A stretch of DNA of 14,376 bases from Labilithrix luteola (GTDB taxonomy: Bacteria; Myxococcota_A; Polyangia; Polyangiales; Polyangiaceae). Below, in pieces: positions 1 to 6,765 of the stretch (positions are counted from its first letter, which is position 1; every line of letters begins with the position of its first letter). The notes beneath the pieces were generated by a model. The model ran no database searches, was not told the origin of the DNA, and was given only the letters and a program-made list of their open reading frames with translations. The stretch covers positions 1 to 14,376 of the forward strand of contig JAMFST010000222.1 in NCBI GenBank assembly GCA_026225435.1, read 5' to 3'. The translations under genes were made by a program, and so were the position numbers.

Positions 1-629
1 CGCTGCGCGCCGTCCTGGTGACGGGCGGCAGCCTCGGGCTGTGCGGGTGCGCCGGAACCCCGGACCCCATCGCCTTCAAGAACCGTGTTTTCTACCAGTA
101 CGACGACCCCACGGCGAACGCCGCGAGCTTCGAGCAGCGCTATCCGCAGCTCGATCTGGCCCAGCGCGATCCCAACCCCGAGTACCAAGGGGTGAGCGTC
201 ATCGGCGGGAACATCCACCTGTCCCGCCCGACGAACTGGAAAATCCGCACCGCCAGCAACAAGCCGGAGGAGCGGTACATCGAGTACGTCTCCCCCAACG
301 AGTACCTGTTCGCCATCTACGAGCGGCTCGACTCGCCCAGCGATCCCTGGCTCGAGGTGATGGACCGCTACGAGAAGGGGGTGAAGGAAGACGGCGCCGA
401 GATCCTCGGCTCGCGCGTGCCCATCTCCACCTGGAACGCGCAGGGGCGCGCCTACGTGGTTCGCCGCACGGTGAAGGCGGCCAAGTCCCCCTTCGTCAGT
501 GTGAGCCGGGAGATCCTCGCTCGCAGCGACCACCGGATCGTGCTGGTGCAGATCGTCCACCAGACGAGCACCCTCAAGCCGGTGAGCGACGAGCTGCTGC
601 GCGTGATGGAAACGCTCGAGATCAACTGA
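1..629 (+). CDS. Probable lipoprotein of unknown function (5' end outside window)
   Basis: I do not recognise a named family. The frame is open to the left edge. The first in-frame start inside is a GTG at 18, but it would leave only ten residues before the lipobox. Reading through from the edge gives a hydrophobic stretch, LRAVLVTGGSLGLCGC, preceded by an Arg, so the true start is probably upstream. Leu-Cys-Gly-Cys fits a lipobox, with the second Cys (residue 11 from the GTG) lipidated; the next residue is Ala, compatible with outer-membrane sorting. The mature part of about 190 residues has no membrane segment. It shows alternating beta and helix, with a late RIVLVQIVHQ strand and a final helix ending in METLEIN, reminiscent of small PsbP/DcrB-like folds; that is only an impression. 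It converges on tssG with an 18-bp gap, so it is a separate transcription unit. It does not look like TssJ. A role in the T6SS is unproven. Confidence 0.75.
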   Translation, partial: LRAVLVTGGSLGLCGCAGTPDPIAFKNRVFYQYDDPTANAASFEQRYPQLDLAQRDPNPEYQGVSVIGGNIHLSRPTNWKIRTASNKPEERYIEYVSPNEYLFAIYERLDSPSDPWLEVMDRYEKGVKEDGAEILGSRVPISTWNAQGRAYVVRRTVKAAKSPFVSVSREILARSDHRIVLVQIVHQTSTLKPVSDELLRVMETLEIN

Positions 630-647
630 CGGCGACCTCGCCGCGCT

Positions 648-1733
648 CTACATCACCACGCGCGGCGCGATCGTCGACGGCGCCGACTCGCTGTCCAGGA
701 GCGTCGCTCGCGCCGTGGACGCCTCGGGGCTGAGCACGAAGCGCGCGTGGATCGGCTCGGTCTCCCGACCGCGCAAGGTGGTGGTGACGCCGAGCCGCGA
801 GCCCCGGTAGTTCCCCAGCTGCAGCCGCGGCACCTCCTCGGCGGCGAGGGTGATCTGGCACTCGACCTCCAGCACCCCGCGGGAGAACTGGTTGATCACG
901 TTCCGTAGCAGCGGGTGGCGCTGCCCGCCGGGCATCAGCTTGTCGAAGGTGGCGTAGTCCACCGGCCCGACGGCGACGCGAAAGCGCCCCGAACGATCGA
1001 CCACCGACGCGCCCACCGTGGTGTCGACCCCGAGCGTCGAGCTCTGCTTGCCCAGGCGCATCACCTGGTCCTCGCCCAGCCTCACCCGCCGGGCCACGAA
1101 GCTCTCCACCCCGATGACGGTGTCCGGCACCATGCGCTCGAGGATGATCTGCAGCGAGCGCGCCGGCCGTGTACGAATGGACAGGAGCGGCGCGATGGCC
1201 AGCAGCTCGAGCGCCCCCAGCCCCTCCCTGGGCATCGCGCGCGCGTCCACCCCGACGAAGGCCATCGCCCGGCGGGTGAACACGTCGCTCGCGTCGGAGC
1301 GGAAGCCGGAGGCGAAGCGGTTCTTCTTCCAGGCGCGGAAGAGGAGCGACAGCAGGCGATGGTGAAAGACGTCGTAGAACGCGCGGAGCGAGCTGCCGTC
1401 GTCGGAGTGGAGGATCTCCTCCCCGACGTAGGCCGCCAGCGGCGAGGCGGTGCCGAAGAGACCGAAGAAGGTCGACTCCACCTCGACGAAGGGGACGCCG
1501 TCGCGCATCACCCGCGGGCGGACGTGGCTGATGTCGGCCGCGTGGAAGGCGAACCCGGCGTCGTGGACGAAGCGCAGCGCCTCGCGCCGGGCCGGCCCGA
1601 CCTCCCCCACCGGCACCGCCCCGGGGTGAGCCCCCTGGATCAGCTGCACCGCGCGGAAGAAGTTGAACCGGGCAGGCTTGCGCGCGAGCTCTTCGATCAG
1701 AGCAGCGTTTCGTTCCCCGTCCTGGCCGGCCAC
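648..1733 (-). CDS. tssG: T6SS baseplate subunit TssG (ImpH/VasB)
   Basis: TssG is a cytoplasmic baseplate-wedge protein that binds TssF, and with TssE and TssK builds the platform on which tube and sheath polymerise. The 361-residue product is about the usual family length. Family features are a start-proximal FNFFRAVQLI segment (residues 23-32), a central FFGLFGTASPLAAYVGEE region (about 89-106) matching the usual Gly/Pro-Leu-Pro motif with changes, and FHHRLLSLLFRAWKK (123-137). The start is a GTG at 1733, lying 37 bp inside the end of tssF; a TAG in frame just upstream (1746-1748) leaves no other upstream start. The overlap suggests translational coupling to tssF. It is the last gene of the operon, and I see no clear terminator in the 18 bp before the convergent lipoprotein gene. 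Confidence 0.96.
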   Translation of the reverse strand: MAGQDGERNAALIEELARKPARFNFFRAVQLIQGAHPGAVPVGEVGPARREALRFVHDAGFAFHAADISHVRPRVMRDGVPFVEVESTFFGLFGTASPLAAYVGEEILHSDDGSSLRAFYDVFHHRLLSLLFRAWKKNRFASGFRSDASDVFTRRAMAFVGVDARAMPREGLGALELLAIAPLLSIRTRPARSLQIILERMVPDTVIGVESFVARRVRLGEDQVMRLGKQSSTLGVDTTVGASVVDRSGRFRVAVGPVDYATFDKLMPGGQRHPLLRNVINQFSRGVLEVECQITLAAEEVPRLQLGNYRGSRLGVTTTLRGRETEPIHARFVLSPEASTARATLLDSESAPSTIAPRVVM

Positions 1734-3475
1734 TGGAACTTCATTCTAGTGCCTCGCCCCGTGATCGTCGTCTTGGAAAACGAGTTGAGCGAGACGTAGG
1801 CGGCGAAGAGCCGCTCGAGCATGGCGGAGAAGAGGTACATGTCCCCGTCGCCGGAGAAGCCGGCCTCGTCGAGCTCGACGTCGATGCCGACGCCGCGCAC
1901 CAGCGAGCCGCGGTACAGCCGCTCCGACGGCTTGACCTGGATGTCGAGCACCGCGGCGATGCGCAGCTCGTTGGCTCGCGCCGCCTGCCGGTCGACCAGC
2001 GCGTGCAGGTTGTACACGTCGAGCGCCGAGCGGAGCACGTCCACCTCGGTGATCGAGCGGAGCCCCATGGCGGCGTGCGCCACCACCCGCCACTGCAGCT
2101 CGCGCCCCAGCGGCGGCGGCACGTGCTGGGTGACCGCGGTGAGGTTGCGGAAGGTGGCCGCCGCGGGCGAGCCGTGCGTCGCCAGGTGGATGTCCCCGGC
2201 GCGAAGACCGTTGGCGAGCCGGCCGTTGGTGGCGAGGAGATCGACCGAGACCACCTCGCTGTCCGGCAAGGCGGCAGCGTTCTCCGCGGAGCCGAAGGAG
2301 AAGAAGACGTCCACCCCTGCCCCGCTCACGCTCGGCTCGAGGTGTGTCGTGTAGAAGACACGCGCAGGGTCGCTCGACAGCTCGGAGTGAGAGAAGTCGT
2401 AGAAGGAGGGGATCTTCACCCGCCGCGTGGTCCCGGTGGCGATGCTCTCCACGTCGCGGATGGCGTAGACCTCGGCGTGCTCCGGCGGCAGCCCGGCCGG
2501 ACGGAGCAGGTACCGCTCGCGCCCGAGCGTCAGCCGCAGCGGCTCGGCGGTCGCGTCGAAGATGTTCACCACCGGCACGCAGTGCAGCTTGACCAGGTCG
2601 CGATCGACCAGCGCCGGCGCTTCCTTGAAGGGGGCGTCGAAGCGGAAGGCGATCTCGAAGGTGGTCGCCTTGGGGTCGATCTCCCGGAGGCGCGAGATGT
2701 CGGCGACGTCGAGGAAGGAGAACTTCTGCGGCAGGACGTAATACTCCTGCAGCAGGCGATAGCCGGGGAACGCCAGGCGACCAAAGGGGAGCAGCGCCTC
2801 GTCGTCGCCGAAGCCGGCGTGGCTGACCACGCGCTTGCCCAGCGACACCTCGCGCGGCGGCTTGCCCGGCGCCGACGGCCCGCCTGCCAGCAGGACCACG
2901 TCGTCGAGGTGCTCGTGCAGCCACATGAGCAGGCCGAACGAGGAGTGCGGATCGCCCGCGATGTGCAGCCGCGTCTTGGCCGGCGCCATGTCCGCGGCCG
3001 GCGCGCCGTTGGTGGTGGAGAAGCGGATGCGCAGCTGCTCGCGCCCGCGAGGGAGCGCCTCGAGCCGCACGTCGTCGATGGTCCACGGCGTGAGCTCGCA
3101 CGGCCAGGCCGAGCGAAAGCGACACGAGGTCCCGTCGACCGGGATGCTGGCGAACTCCGCCCCCGGTGGCACCAGCATGCGCTCGCGCAGCACCGAGGCG
3201 ATGGGCGTCAGCTCGAGGATCGTGCACGCCGGCAGCGGCCGCAGCAGATGCGGAAACAGGAGGAAGGCGATGCTGTGGACGACCTCGGGCAGCTCGTCGT
3301 CGAGCTTCTGGCGAATGCGCCCGGTGAGGAAGGCCACGCCTTCGAGCAGGCGCTCGACGTCCGGATCGCCACCGCGATCGGCGAGCATCGGCGCCAGGGC
3401 CGGATAGGCGGAAGCGAACTCGCGCCCGAGCTCGCGGAGGTACGCCAGCTCGTCCTTGAAGTACTTGTTGAACAC
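1697..3475 (-). CDS. tssF: T6SS baseplate subunit TssF (ImpG/VasA)
   Basis: TssF is the large wedge protein of the T6SS baseplate, counterpart of phage T4 gp6, and pairs with TssG. The 592-residue product has normal length. The N-terminus is the family signature: YFKDELAYLRELGREFASAYP (residues 5-25), then DPDVERLLEGVAFL (37-50) and KLDDELPEVVHS (57-68), followed by FPHLLRPLP. The start is a GTG at 3475; no ATG, GTG or TTG in frame was found in the 26-bp gap back to the end of tssE. The ribosome-binding site is weak, with only a short GGA-containing stretch. tssE lies 26 bp upstream and tssG overlaps the 3' end, so E, F and G form one tight block, matching their assembly as one baseplate unit. 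Confidence 0.97.
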   Translation of the reverse strand: MFNKYFKDELAYLRELGREFASAYPALAPMLADRGGDPDVERLLEGVAFLTGRIRQKLDDELPEVVHSIAFLLFPHLLRPLPACTILELTPIASVLRERMLVPPGAEFASIPVDGTSCRFRSAWPCELTPWTIDDVRLEALPRGREQLRIRFSTTNGAPAADMAPAKTRLHIAGDPHSSFGLLMWLHEHLDDVVLLAGGPSAPGKPPREVSLGKRVVSHAGFGDDEALLPFGRLAFPGYRLLQEYYVLPQKFSFLDVADISRLREIDPKATTFEIAFRFDAPFKEAPALVDRDLVKLHCVPVVNIFDATAEPLRLTLGRERYLLRPAGLPPEHAEVYAIRDVESIATGTTRRVKIPSFYDFSHSELSSDPARVFYTTHLEPSVSGAGVDVFFSFGSAENAAALPDSEVVSVDLLATNGRLANGLRAGDIHLATHGSPAAATFRNLTAVTQHVPPPLGRELQWRVVAHAAMGLRSITEVDVLRSALDVYNLHALVDRQAARANELRIAAVLDIQVKPSERLYRGSLVRGVGIDVELDEAGFSGDGDMYLFSAMLERLFAAYVSLNSFSKTTITGRGTRMKFQWPARTGNETLL

Positions 3476-3501
3476 GCGCGCTGTCCGAGAAGATCCGCCC
3501 G

Positions 3502-3909
3502 CTAGCGGACGGTGATCTTACGCGAGACGTCGAACGTCGTCTCGAACTTCACCGGGCTCTTGCCGCTCTCGCCGACCAGCTGGGCGCTCACGTCGAAGCG
3601 CACGATCAGGTCCCCGCCTTCGCTCGCCATGTGCGTGATGCGCACGTTGGTCAGGCGCGGCTCGTAGGTCTCGATGGTGTGCTTCAGCGCGCGCTGCATC
3701 ATCGAGATGGCGTGGGGAAACGAGTGCACCATCTCGGACACGTCGGGGATGCCGTAGTCGGGGTGCGTGAGCATCGAGCCGAGGCGGGTCGAGCACATCC
3801 CCTGGAGGTGCTCGAGGACACTGTCACGCAGCTCGCTCTCGAGGACCTGCCGCCGCGGGATCGCCAGCTGCGGGTTGCGGATCCGCGCCAGCAGCGAAGC
3901 ACCTTTCAT
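3502..3909 (-). CDS. tssE: T6SS baseplate subunit TssE (gp25-like)
   Basis: TssE is the lysozyme-like but non-enzymatic gp25 homologue that connects the baseplate to the first sheath ring. The 135-residue protein has the family landmarks: a start-proximal SLLARIRNP segment, TRLGSMLTHPDYGIPDV (residues 41-57) with the conserved Tyr-Gly motif, and YEPRLTNVRI (82-91). The ATG at 3909 has an AGGGG about 4 nt upstream. It lies directly after the terminator-like hairpin that follows hcp, with only 29 nt between hairpin and start codon. That leaves little room for a separate promoter, so expression probably depends on readthrough from hcp. tssF follows 26 bp downstream. Confidence 0.96.
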   Translation of the reverse strand: MKGASLLARIRNPQLAIPRRQVLESELRDSVLEHLQGMCSTRLGSMLTHPDYGIPDVSEMVHSFPHAISMMQRALKHTIETYEPRLTNVRITHMASEGGDLIVRFDVSAQLVGESGKSPVKFETTFDVSRKITVR

Positions 3910-3938
3910 CGTGCCCCTAGCCTCTCACAGACAAACGC

Positions 3939-3972
3939 AAAAAGCCCCCAACCAGCGAAGGTTGCGGGCTTT
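3939..3972 (-). terminator. Rho-independent terminator-like hairpin between hcp and tssE
   Basis: Read on the minus strand, starting 24 bp after the hcp stop codon, AAAGCCC pairs with GGGCTTT (7 bp). One G-G mismatch follows, then CAACC pairs with GGTTG (5 bp) around a 6-nt loop, TTCGCT. The stem runs into five consecutive T residues, then GCGTTTG. Stem strength and the T run fit an intrinsic terminator acting on hcp transcripts. Because tssE, tssF and tssG follow in the same direction with almost no space for a new promoter, it probably works as a partial terminator or as a 3' end protecting a processed hcp mRNA. Confidence 0.75.
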
Positions 3973-3996
3973 CCGCGAGAGTGATACCTGCCCTCG

Positions 3997-4521
3997 TCAG
4001 CTGTCGATGTTCTGCTGACCCCAGGAGTCCACGGCGATCGTCTTGGCGATCATGTCCTGGACCTCGATCTTGTCGAACGAGAAGGAGAGCTCCTCGAGCT
4101 CCAAGGTGTCGTACTCGCTGGCGTTCTTCGCAGTGTTGGCGCTGCTGCTGTCGTTGTTCGCGTCGCCCGTGTAGGCGCGCGCCTTGACCACGTACGCGTT
4201 GGTCAGGGTGATCTGGTAGTGCTGCTGGTCGCTGCCGTTCGCGTCCTTCTGCCAGAACGTGATGGTGAGCGAGGAGATCAGCTCGTTGGCCCAGCAGGCG
4301 GCGAAGAACTGCGGGCTCGACGCGCCCCACTCCTTGAGGATGGTCAGGGGGCGGTGGTACCGCTTGCCCGAAGCCTTGCCAGTCGCAACGTCACGCGGGG
4401 CCTCGGCCTGGTAGTCGACCCGGAGGACCGGGATCTCCGACTTGTGCGCCGGACGCGGCGACTGGCCCTGGGAGGCGCCCTGCTTGGTGAACGTGCACTT
4501 CACATACGCTTCAAATGCCAT
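3997..4521 (-). CDS. hcp: T6SS inner-tube protein Hcp (TssD)
   Basis: Hcp forms hexameric rings that stack into the inner tube expelled on sheath contraction, and can carry or chaperone effectors. The 174-residue product has the family pattern: an N-terminal beta strand (FEAYVKCTF), HKSEIPVLRVDY (residues 26-37), the signature GKRYHRPLTILKEWGASSPQ (52-71) and ITLTNAYVVKARAY (104-117). The C-terminal half contains ELEELSFSFDKIEVQD, matching the Glu-beta-strand-Ile segment of Hcp proteins. A polar Asn/Ser/Ala-rich stretch (about 119-136) extends the loop before that strand. No effector domain is fused to the C-terminus. GAGGA at 4527-4531 lies 5 nt before the ATG. A 173-bp leader precedes the gene and a strong hairpin follows it, setting it apart from the otherwise tight operon. 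Confidence 0.96.
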   Translation of the reverse strand: MAFEAYVKCTFTKQGASQGQSPRPAHKSEIPVLRVDYQAEAPRDVATGKASGKRYHRPLTILKEWGASSPQFFAACWANELISSLTITFWQKDANGSDQQHYQITLTNAYVVKARAYTGDANNDSSSANTAKNASEYDTLELEELSFSFDKIEVQDMIAKTIAVDSWGQQNIDS

Positions 4522-4694
4522 GTGTTTCCTCGCCTAGTTCGTCTGAAAGGGTGGGCGCCGTAGCGCGGGTGGTTAAGCTCGGTGATTCTTTGACGGAGTG
4601 GTTCGCGTTCTACTCAACCTGAGAAGCACTTTTTCTCACCAAGACGTCGGTGTGAGGGAAGTGCCCTCCTAGAGGGCCCCGAAGGGCGCCCGAC
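4522..4694 (-). promoter_or_regulatory. 173-bp tssC-hcp spacer and hcp leader, likely regulatory
   Basis: This is the longest non-coding gap in the window and its hcp-proximal half is visibly more AT-rich than the coding DNA. Next to tssC it holds a cluster of hairpins (separate entry). In the middle is a 6-bp inverted repeat, TGAGAA at 4620-4625 and TTCTCA at 4633-4638, with a 7-nt spacer. A good ribosome-binding site, GAGGA at 4527-4531, precedes hcp. The size and position suggest a promoter or processing region specific to hcp. I could not identify convincing -35/-10 elements, and a GG/GC pair resembling a sigma-54 site has the wrong spacing. The promoter assignment is inference. Confidence 0.45.
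4654..4687 (-). other. Overlapping RNA hairpins after tssC, including a UUCG tetraloop
   Basis: Read on the minus strand, seven bases after the tssC stop, GCCC-TTCG-GGGC (4676-4687) forms a short stem with a C(UUCG)G tetraloop, an unusually stable RNA loop. Immediately after it come three alternating segments: CCCTC (4672-4676), GAGGG (4664-4668) and CCCTC (4654-4658). The middle one can pair with either neighbour (loops of 3 or 5 nt), so two of the stems exclude each other. No run of T follows, so this is not a canonical intrinsic terminator. It could protect the tssBC mRNA 3' end, mark a processing site or attenuate readthrough into hcp. Confidence 0.45.
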
Positions 4695-6185
4695 TCATTG
4701 CTTATCGAGCTTGCCGACCAGGCTCAGATTGAAGAACGCGCCCATGTACTTGAAGTGGGGGCGAACGTTGATGTCGACCTTGTACCAGCCGGCATTGCCG
4801 GGAACATCGGCCACCGTGACGCTCGCCGCGCGAAGGGGGCGCTTGCCGCGCACCTCCGCCGACACGCTGTCCATGTTGGCGACGTACTGACCGAGCCAGC
4901 CATTGAGCTCCCGCTCGAGATCCGCGCGCTCTTTCCACGAGCCGATCTGCTCGCGCTGCAGGACCTTGATGTAGTGGGCGAGCCGGCTGACGATGAAGAT
5001 GTACGGGAGCTGCGTGCCTAGACGGTAGTTCAGCTCCGCGTCACGCCCCTCGGGCGACTGCCCGAAGTACTTCGCCTTCTGGCAGCTGTTGGCCGAGAAG
5101 AAAGCCGCGTTGTCCGAGTCCTTGCGGAAGGTCAGGGCGATGAAGCCTTCCTCCGAGAGCTCGAACTCGCGCCGCTCGCTGATCATGATCTCGGTCGGGA
5201 TCTTGGTCTGGATCTCGCCCATCGCTTCGTAGTGATGGAGCGGGAGGTCTTCGACGGTGCCGCCCGACTGCGGGCCGATGATGTTCGGGCACCAGCGGTA
5301 CTTGGCGAAGCTGTCGGCGATGCGGGTGGCGAACGCGAAGGTGCAGTTACCCCACAGATACGCGTTGTGCTCGCCCTGGCTCTCCTCCTCGTAGTTGAAG
5401 GACTTGAGCGGCGTGGTCTTGGCGCCGTAGGGGACGCGCAGGAGGAAGCGCGGCATGAGGAGGCCGGTGAAGCGCGCGTCCTCGGTCTCCCGGAAGGAGC
5501 GCCACTTCGTGTACATCGGGCTCTCGAAGTGAGCCTGCAGGTCCTTCATGTTCGGCAGCTTGAGGAAGTCCTTGTCGCCGAAGAACTGCGGAGCTGCCGC
5601 CGCGAAGAACGGCGCGTGGGCCATGGCCGCCACGGCTGCGCAGTTCTGCAGCAGCGTGATGTCCTGCGGGCCGGGACCGATGTCGTAGTTGGAGAAGATG
5701 GCGCCGTACGGCTTGCCGCCGAACTGCCCGTACTCGGCGGTGTACACCGTCTTGTACAGGCCGCTCTTCACCAGCTCGGGAGCGTCCTCGAAGTCGCTCG
5801 CCAGATCGTCCTTCGAGCAGTTGAGCAGCTCGCAGCGGATGTTCTCGCGGAACTCGATGCGGTCGATGGCGAACTTGAGGCCGCGCCAGGCCGACTCCAT
5901 CTTCTGGAAGTCGGGGTTGTGCAGGATCTGATCGAGCTGCTTGGAGACCTTGGCGTCGATCTCCGCGATCATCATGTCGGCGAAGGCGCGATCGACCTTC
6001 TCCTTGCGCCCGGGGGCGAGGAGCTCGGTGAGGAACGCCTGCACGCCGCGGCGGGTGACGTCGTACCCCTCGTCGTCCGGACGGAGCTGCGTCTCCGTGA
6101 GGATGTCGTCCAGGATCGAGGTGGTGTGCGTCTGCGTCTCGACAGCCGCTCCGGCCGCGCCGGTCGCGTGGGATTGCTCCGCCAT
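4695..6185 (-). CDS. tssC: T6SS contractile sheath large subunit TssC (VipB/ImpD)
   Basis: TssC pairs with TssB to build the helical contractile sheath around the Hcp tube in the cytoplasm. The 496-residue protein is full length for the family. Residues 23-40 (TSILDDILTETQLRPDDEG) match the N-terminal VipB helix that ClpV grips when it disassembles contracted sheaths; YDVTRRGVQAFLTELL follows. Near the C-terminus are AHYIKVLQREQIGS (403-416) and a final VRPHFKYMGAFFNLSLVG segment, both typical. The ATG at 6185 lies 2 bp after the tssB stop, with GGGAGGGAG inside the tssB 3' end as ribosome-binding site. The short spacing should keep the two sheath subunits translated in balance. Hairpins and the 173-bp hcp leader follow. 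Confidence 0.98.
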   Translation of the reverse strand: MAEQSHATGAAGAAVETQTHTTSILDDILTETQLRPDDEGYDVTRRGVQAFLTELLAPGRKEKVDRAFADMMIAEIDAKVSKQLDQILHNPDFQKMESAWRGLKFAIDRIEFRENIRCELLNCSKDDLASDFEDAPELVKSGLYKTVYTAEYGQFGGKPYGAIFSNYDIGPGPQDITLLQNCAAVAAMAHAPFFAAAAPQFFGDKDFLKLPNMKDLQAHFESPMYTKWRSFRETEDARFTGLLMPRFLLRVPYGAKTTPLKSFNYEEESQGEHNAYLWGNCTFAFATRIADSFAKYRWCPNIIGPQSGGTVEDLPLHHYEAMGEIQTKIPTEIMISERREFELSEEGFIALTFRKDSDNAAFFSANSCQKAKYFGQSPEGRDAELNYRLGTQLPYIFIVSRLAHYIKVLQREQIGSWKERADLERELNGWLGQYVANMDSVSAEVRGKRPLRAASVTVADVPGNAGWYKVDINVRPHFKYMGAFFNLSLVGKLDKQ

Positions 6186-6187
6186 CG

Positions 6188-6694
6188 TCAGCTCCCTCCC
6201 TCTTCGTCATCACCGGTCACGCCCAGCTCCTGGACGAGACGGGCGCGGGCCGCGTCGTCGTTCAACAGCGCCTGCATCTTGCGCTTGAACGCGGGGGTGT
6301 TGCCGAGCGGGCCCTTGAGCGCGGTGAGCGCCTTGCGCAGCTCGAGGAGTCGTTTCAGCTCGGGGACCTGCTCGGCGACCGCTTCGGGGCCGAAGTCGCT
6401 GAGCGAACGGAACTTGAGGTTCACGTTCAGCTGCGCGTCCTTCTCGCCCGAGAGCATGTCCGGGACGGCCATGTCGACCGAGAGGTTCTGCTCCTGCAGG
6501 ACCTGCTGGAAGTTGTCCTTGTCGATGTTGATCGGCTTGCGATCCTCGAGCGAGCGCGGATCGGGCTTGCCGGTGTAGTCACCGATGAAGAGGAGCTTGA
6601 GCGGGAGCTCCACCTCCTCCTGGGCGCCACCGGTCGCCGGGCGATACCGGATGTTGATGCGCTCCTTCGGTGCGATTGAACCTTCTTTAGCCAT
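6188..6694 (-). CDS. tssB: T6SS contractile sheath small subunit TssB (VipA/ImpC)
   Basis: TssB forms the obligate heterodimer with TssC that polymerises into the sheath. The 168-residue product has normal length. It shows RINIRY (residues 12-17), PLKLLFIGDYTG (31-42) and EDRKPINIDKDNFQQVL (50-66), the strongest family markers, then a helical second half (QVPELKRLLELRKALTALKGP) and an acidic tail, GDDEEGGS. The ATG at 6694 has GAGGAGA at 6703-6709, 8 nt upstream. A 71-bp gap with an imperfect inverted repeat separates it from tssA, while tssC follows after 2 bp. The sheath genes may therefore have a transcript end or start of their own. Confidence 0.98.
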   Translation of the reverse strand: MAKEGSIAPKERINIRYRPATGGAQEEVELPLKLLFIGDYTGKPDPRSLEDRKPINIDKDNFQQVLQEQNLSVDMAVPDMLSGEKDAQLNVNLKFRSLSDFGPEAVAEQVPELKRLLELRKALTALKGPLGNTPAFKRKMQALLNDDAARARLVQELGVTGDDEEGGS

Positions 6695-6722
6695 TCGACT
6701 GATCTCCTCGCTCGGTCACGCC

Positions 6723-6753
6723 CGCGGAACAATGCTTTCCGACACTGTTCGCG
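6723..6753 (-). repeat. Imperfect inverted repeat in the tssA-tssB gap
   Basis: On the minus strand CGCGAACA is followed, after a 14-nt spacer, by TGTTCCGCG: eight pairs with one bulged C. Part of the same region can form a competing shorter stem, CGGAA with TTCCG. It starts 12 bp after the tssA stop and ends 28 bp before the tssB start. No T run follows, so it is not a standard terminator. It could be a mRNA-processing or stabilising hairpin separating the regulatory and sheath parts of the transcript, or a dyad bound by a regulator. No promoter elements are evident beside it. Confidence 0.4.
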
Positions 6754-6765
6754 AGCCCGCCGAAA

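Noticed and set aside
18..629. Assigning the left-edge lipoprotein as the missing TssJ
   Set aside because: It lacks a visible TssJ pattern, lies on the opposite strand at the far end of the operon, and is longer than typical TssJ proteins.
4626..4642. Possible sigma-54 promoter upstream of hcp (minus-strand TTGG and GC elements)
   Set aside because: The GG and GC pairs are 11 bp apart instead of the required 10, and the flanking bases fit the consensus poorly.
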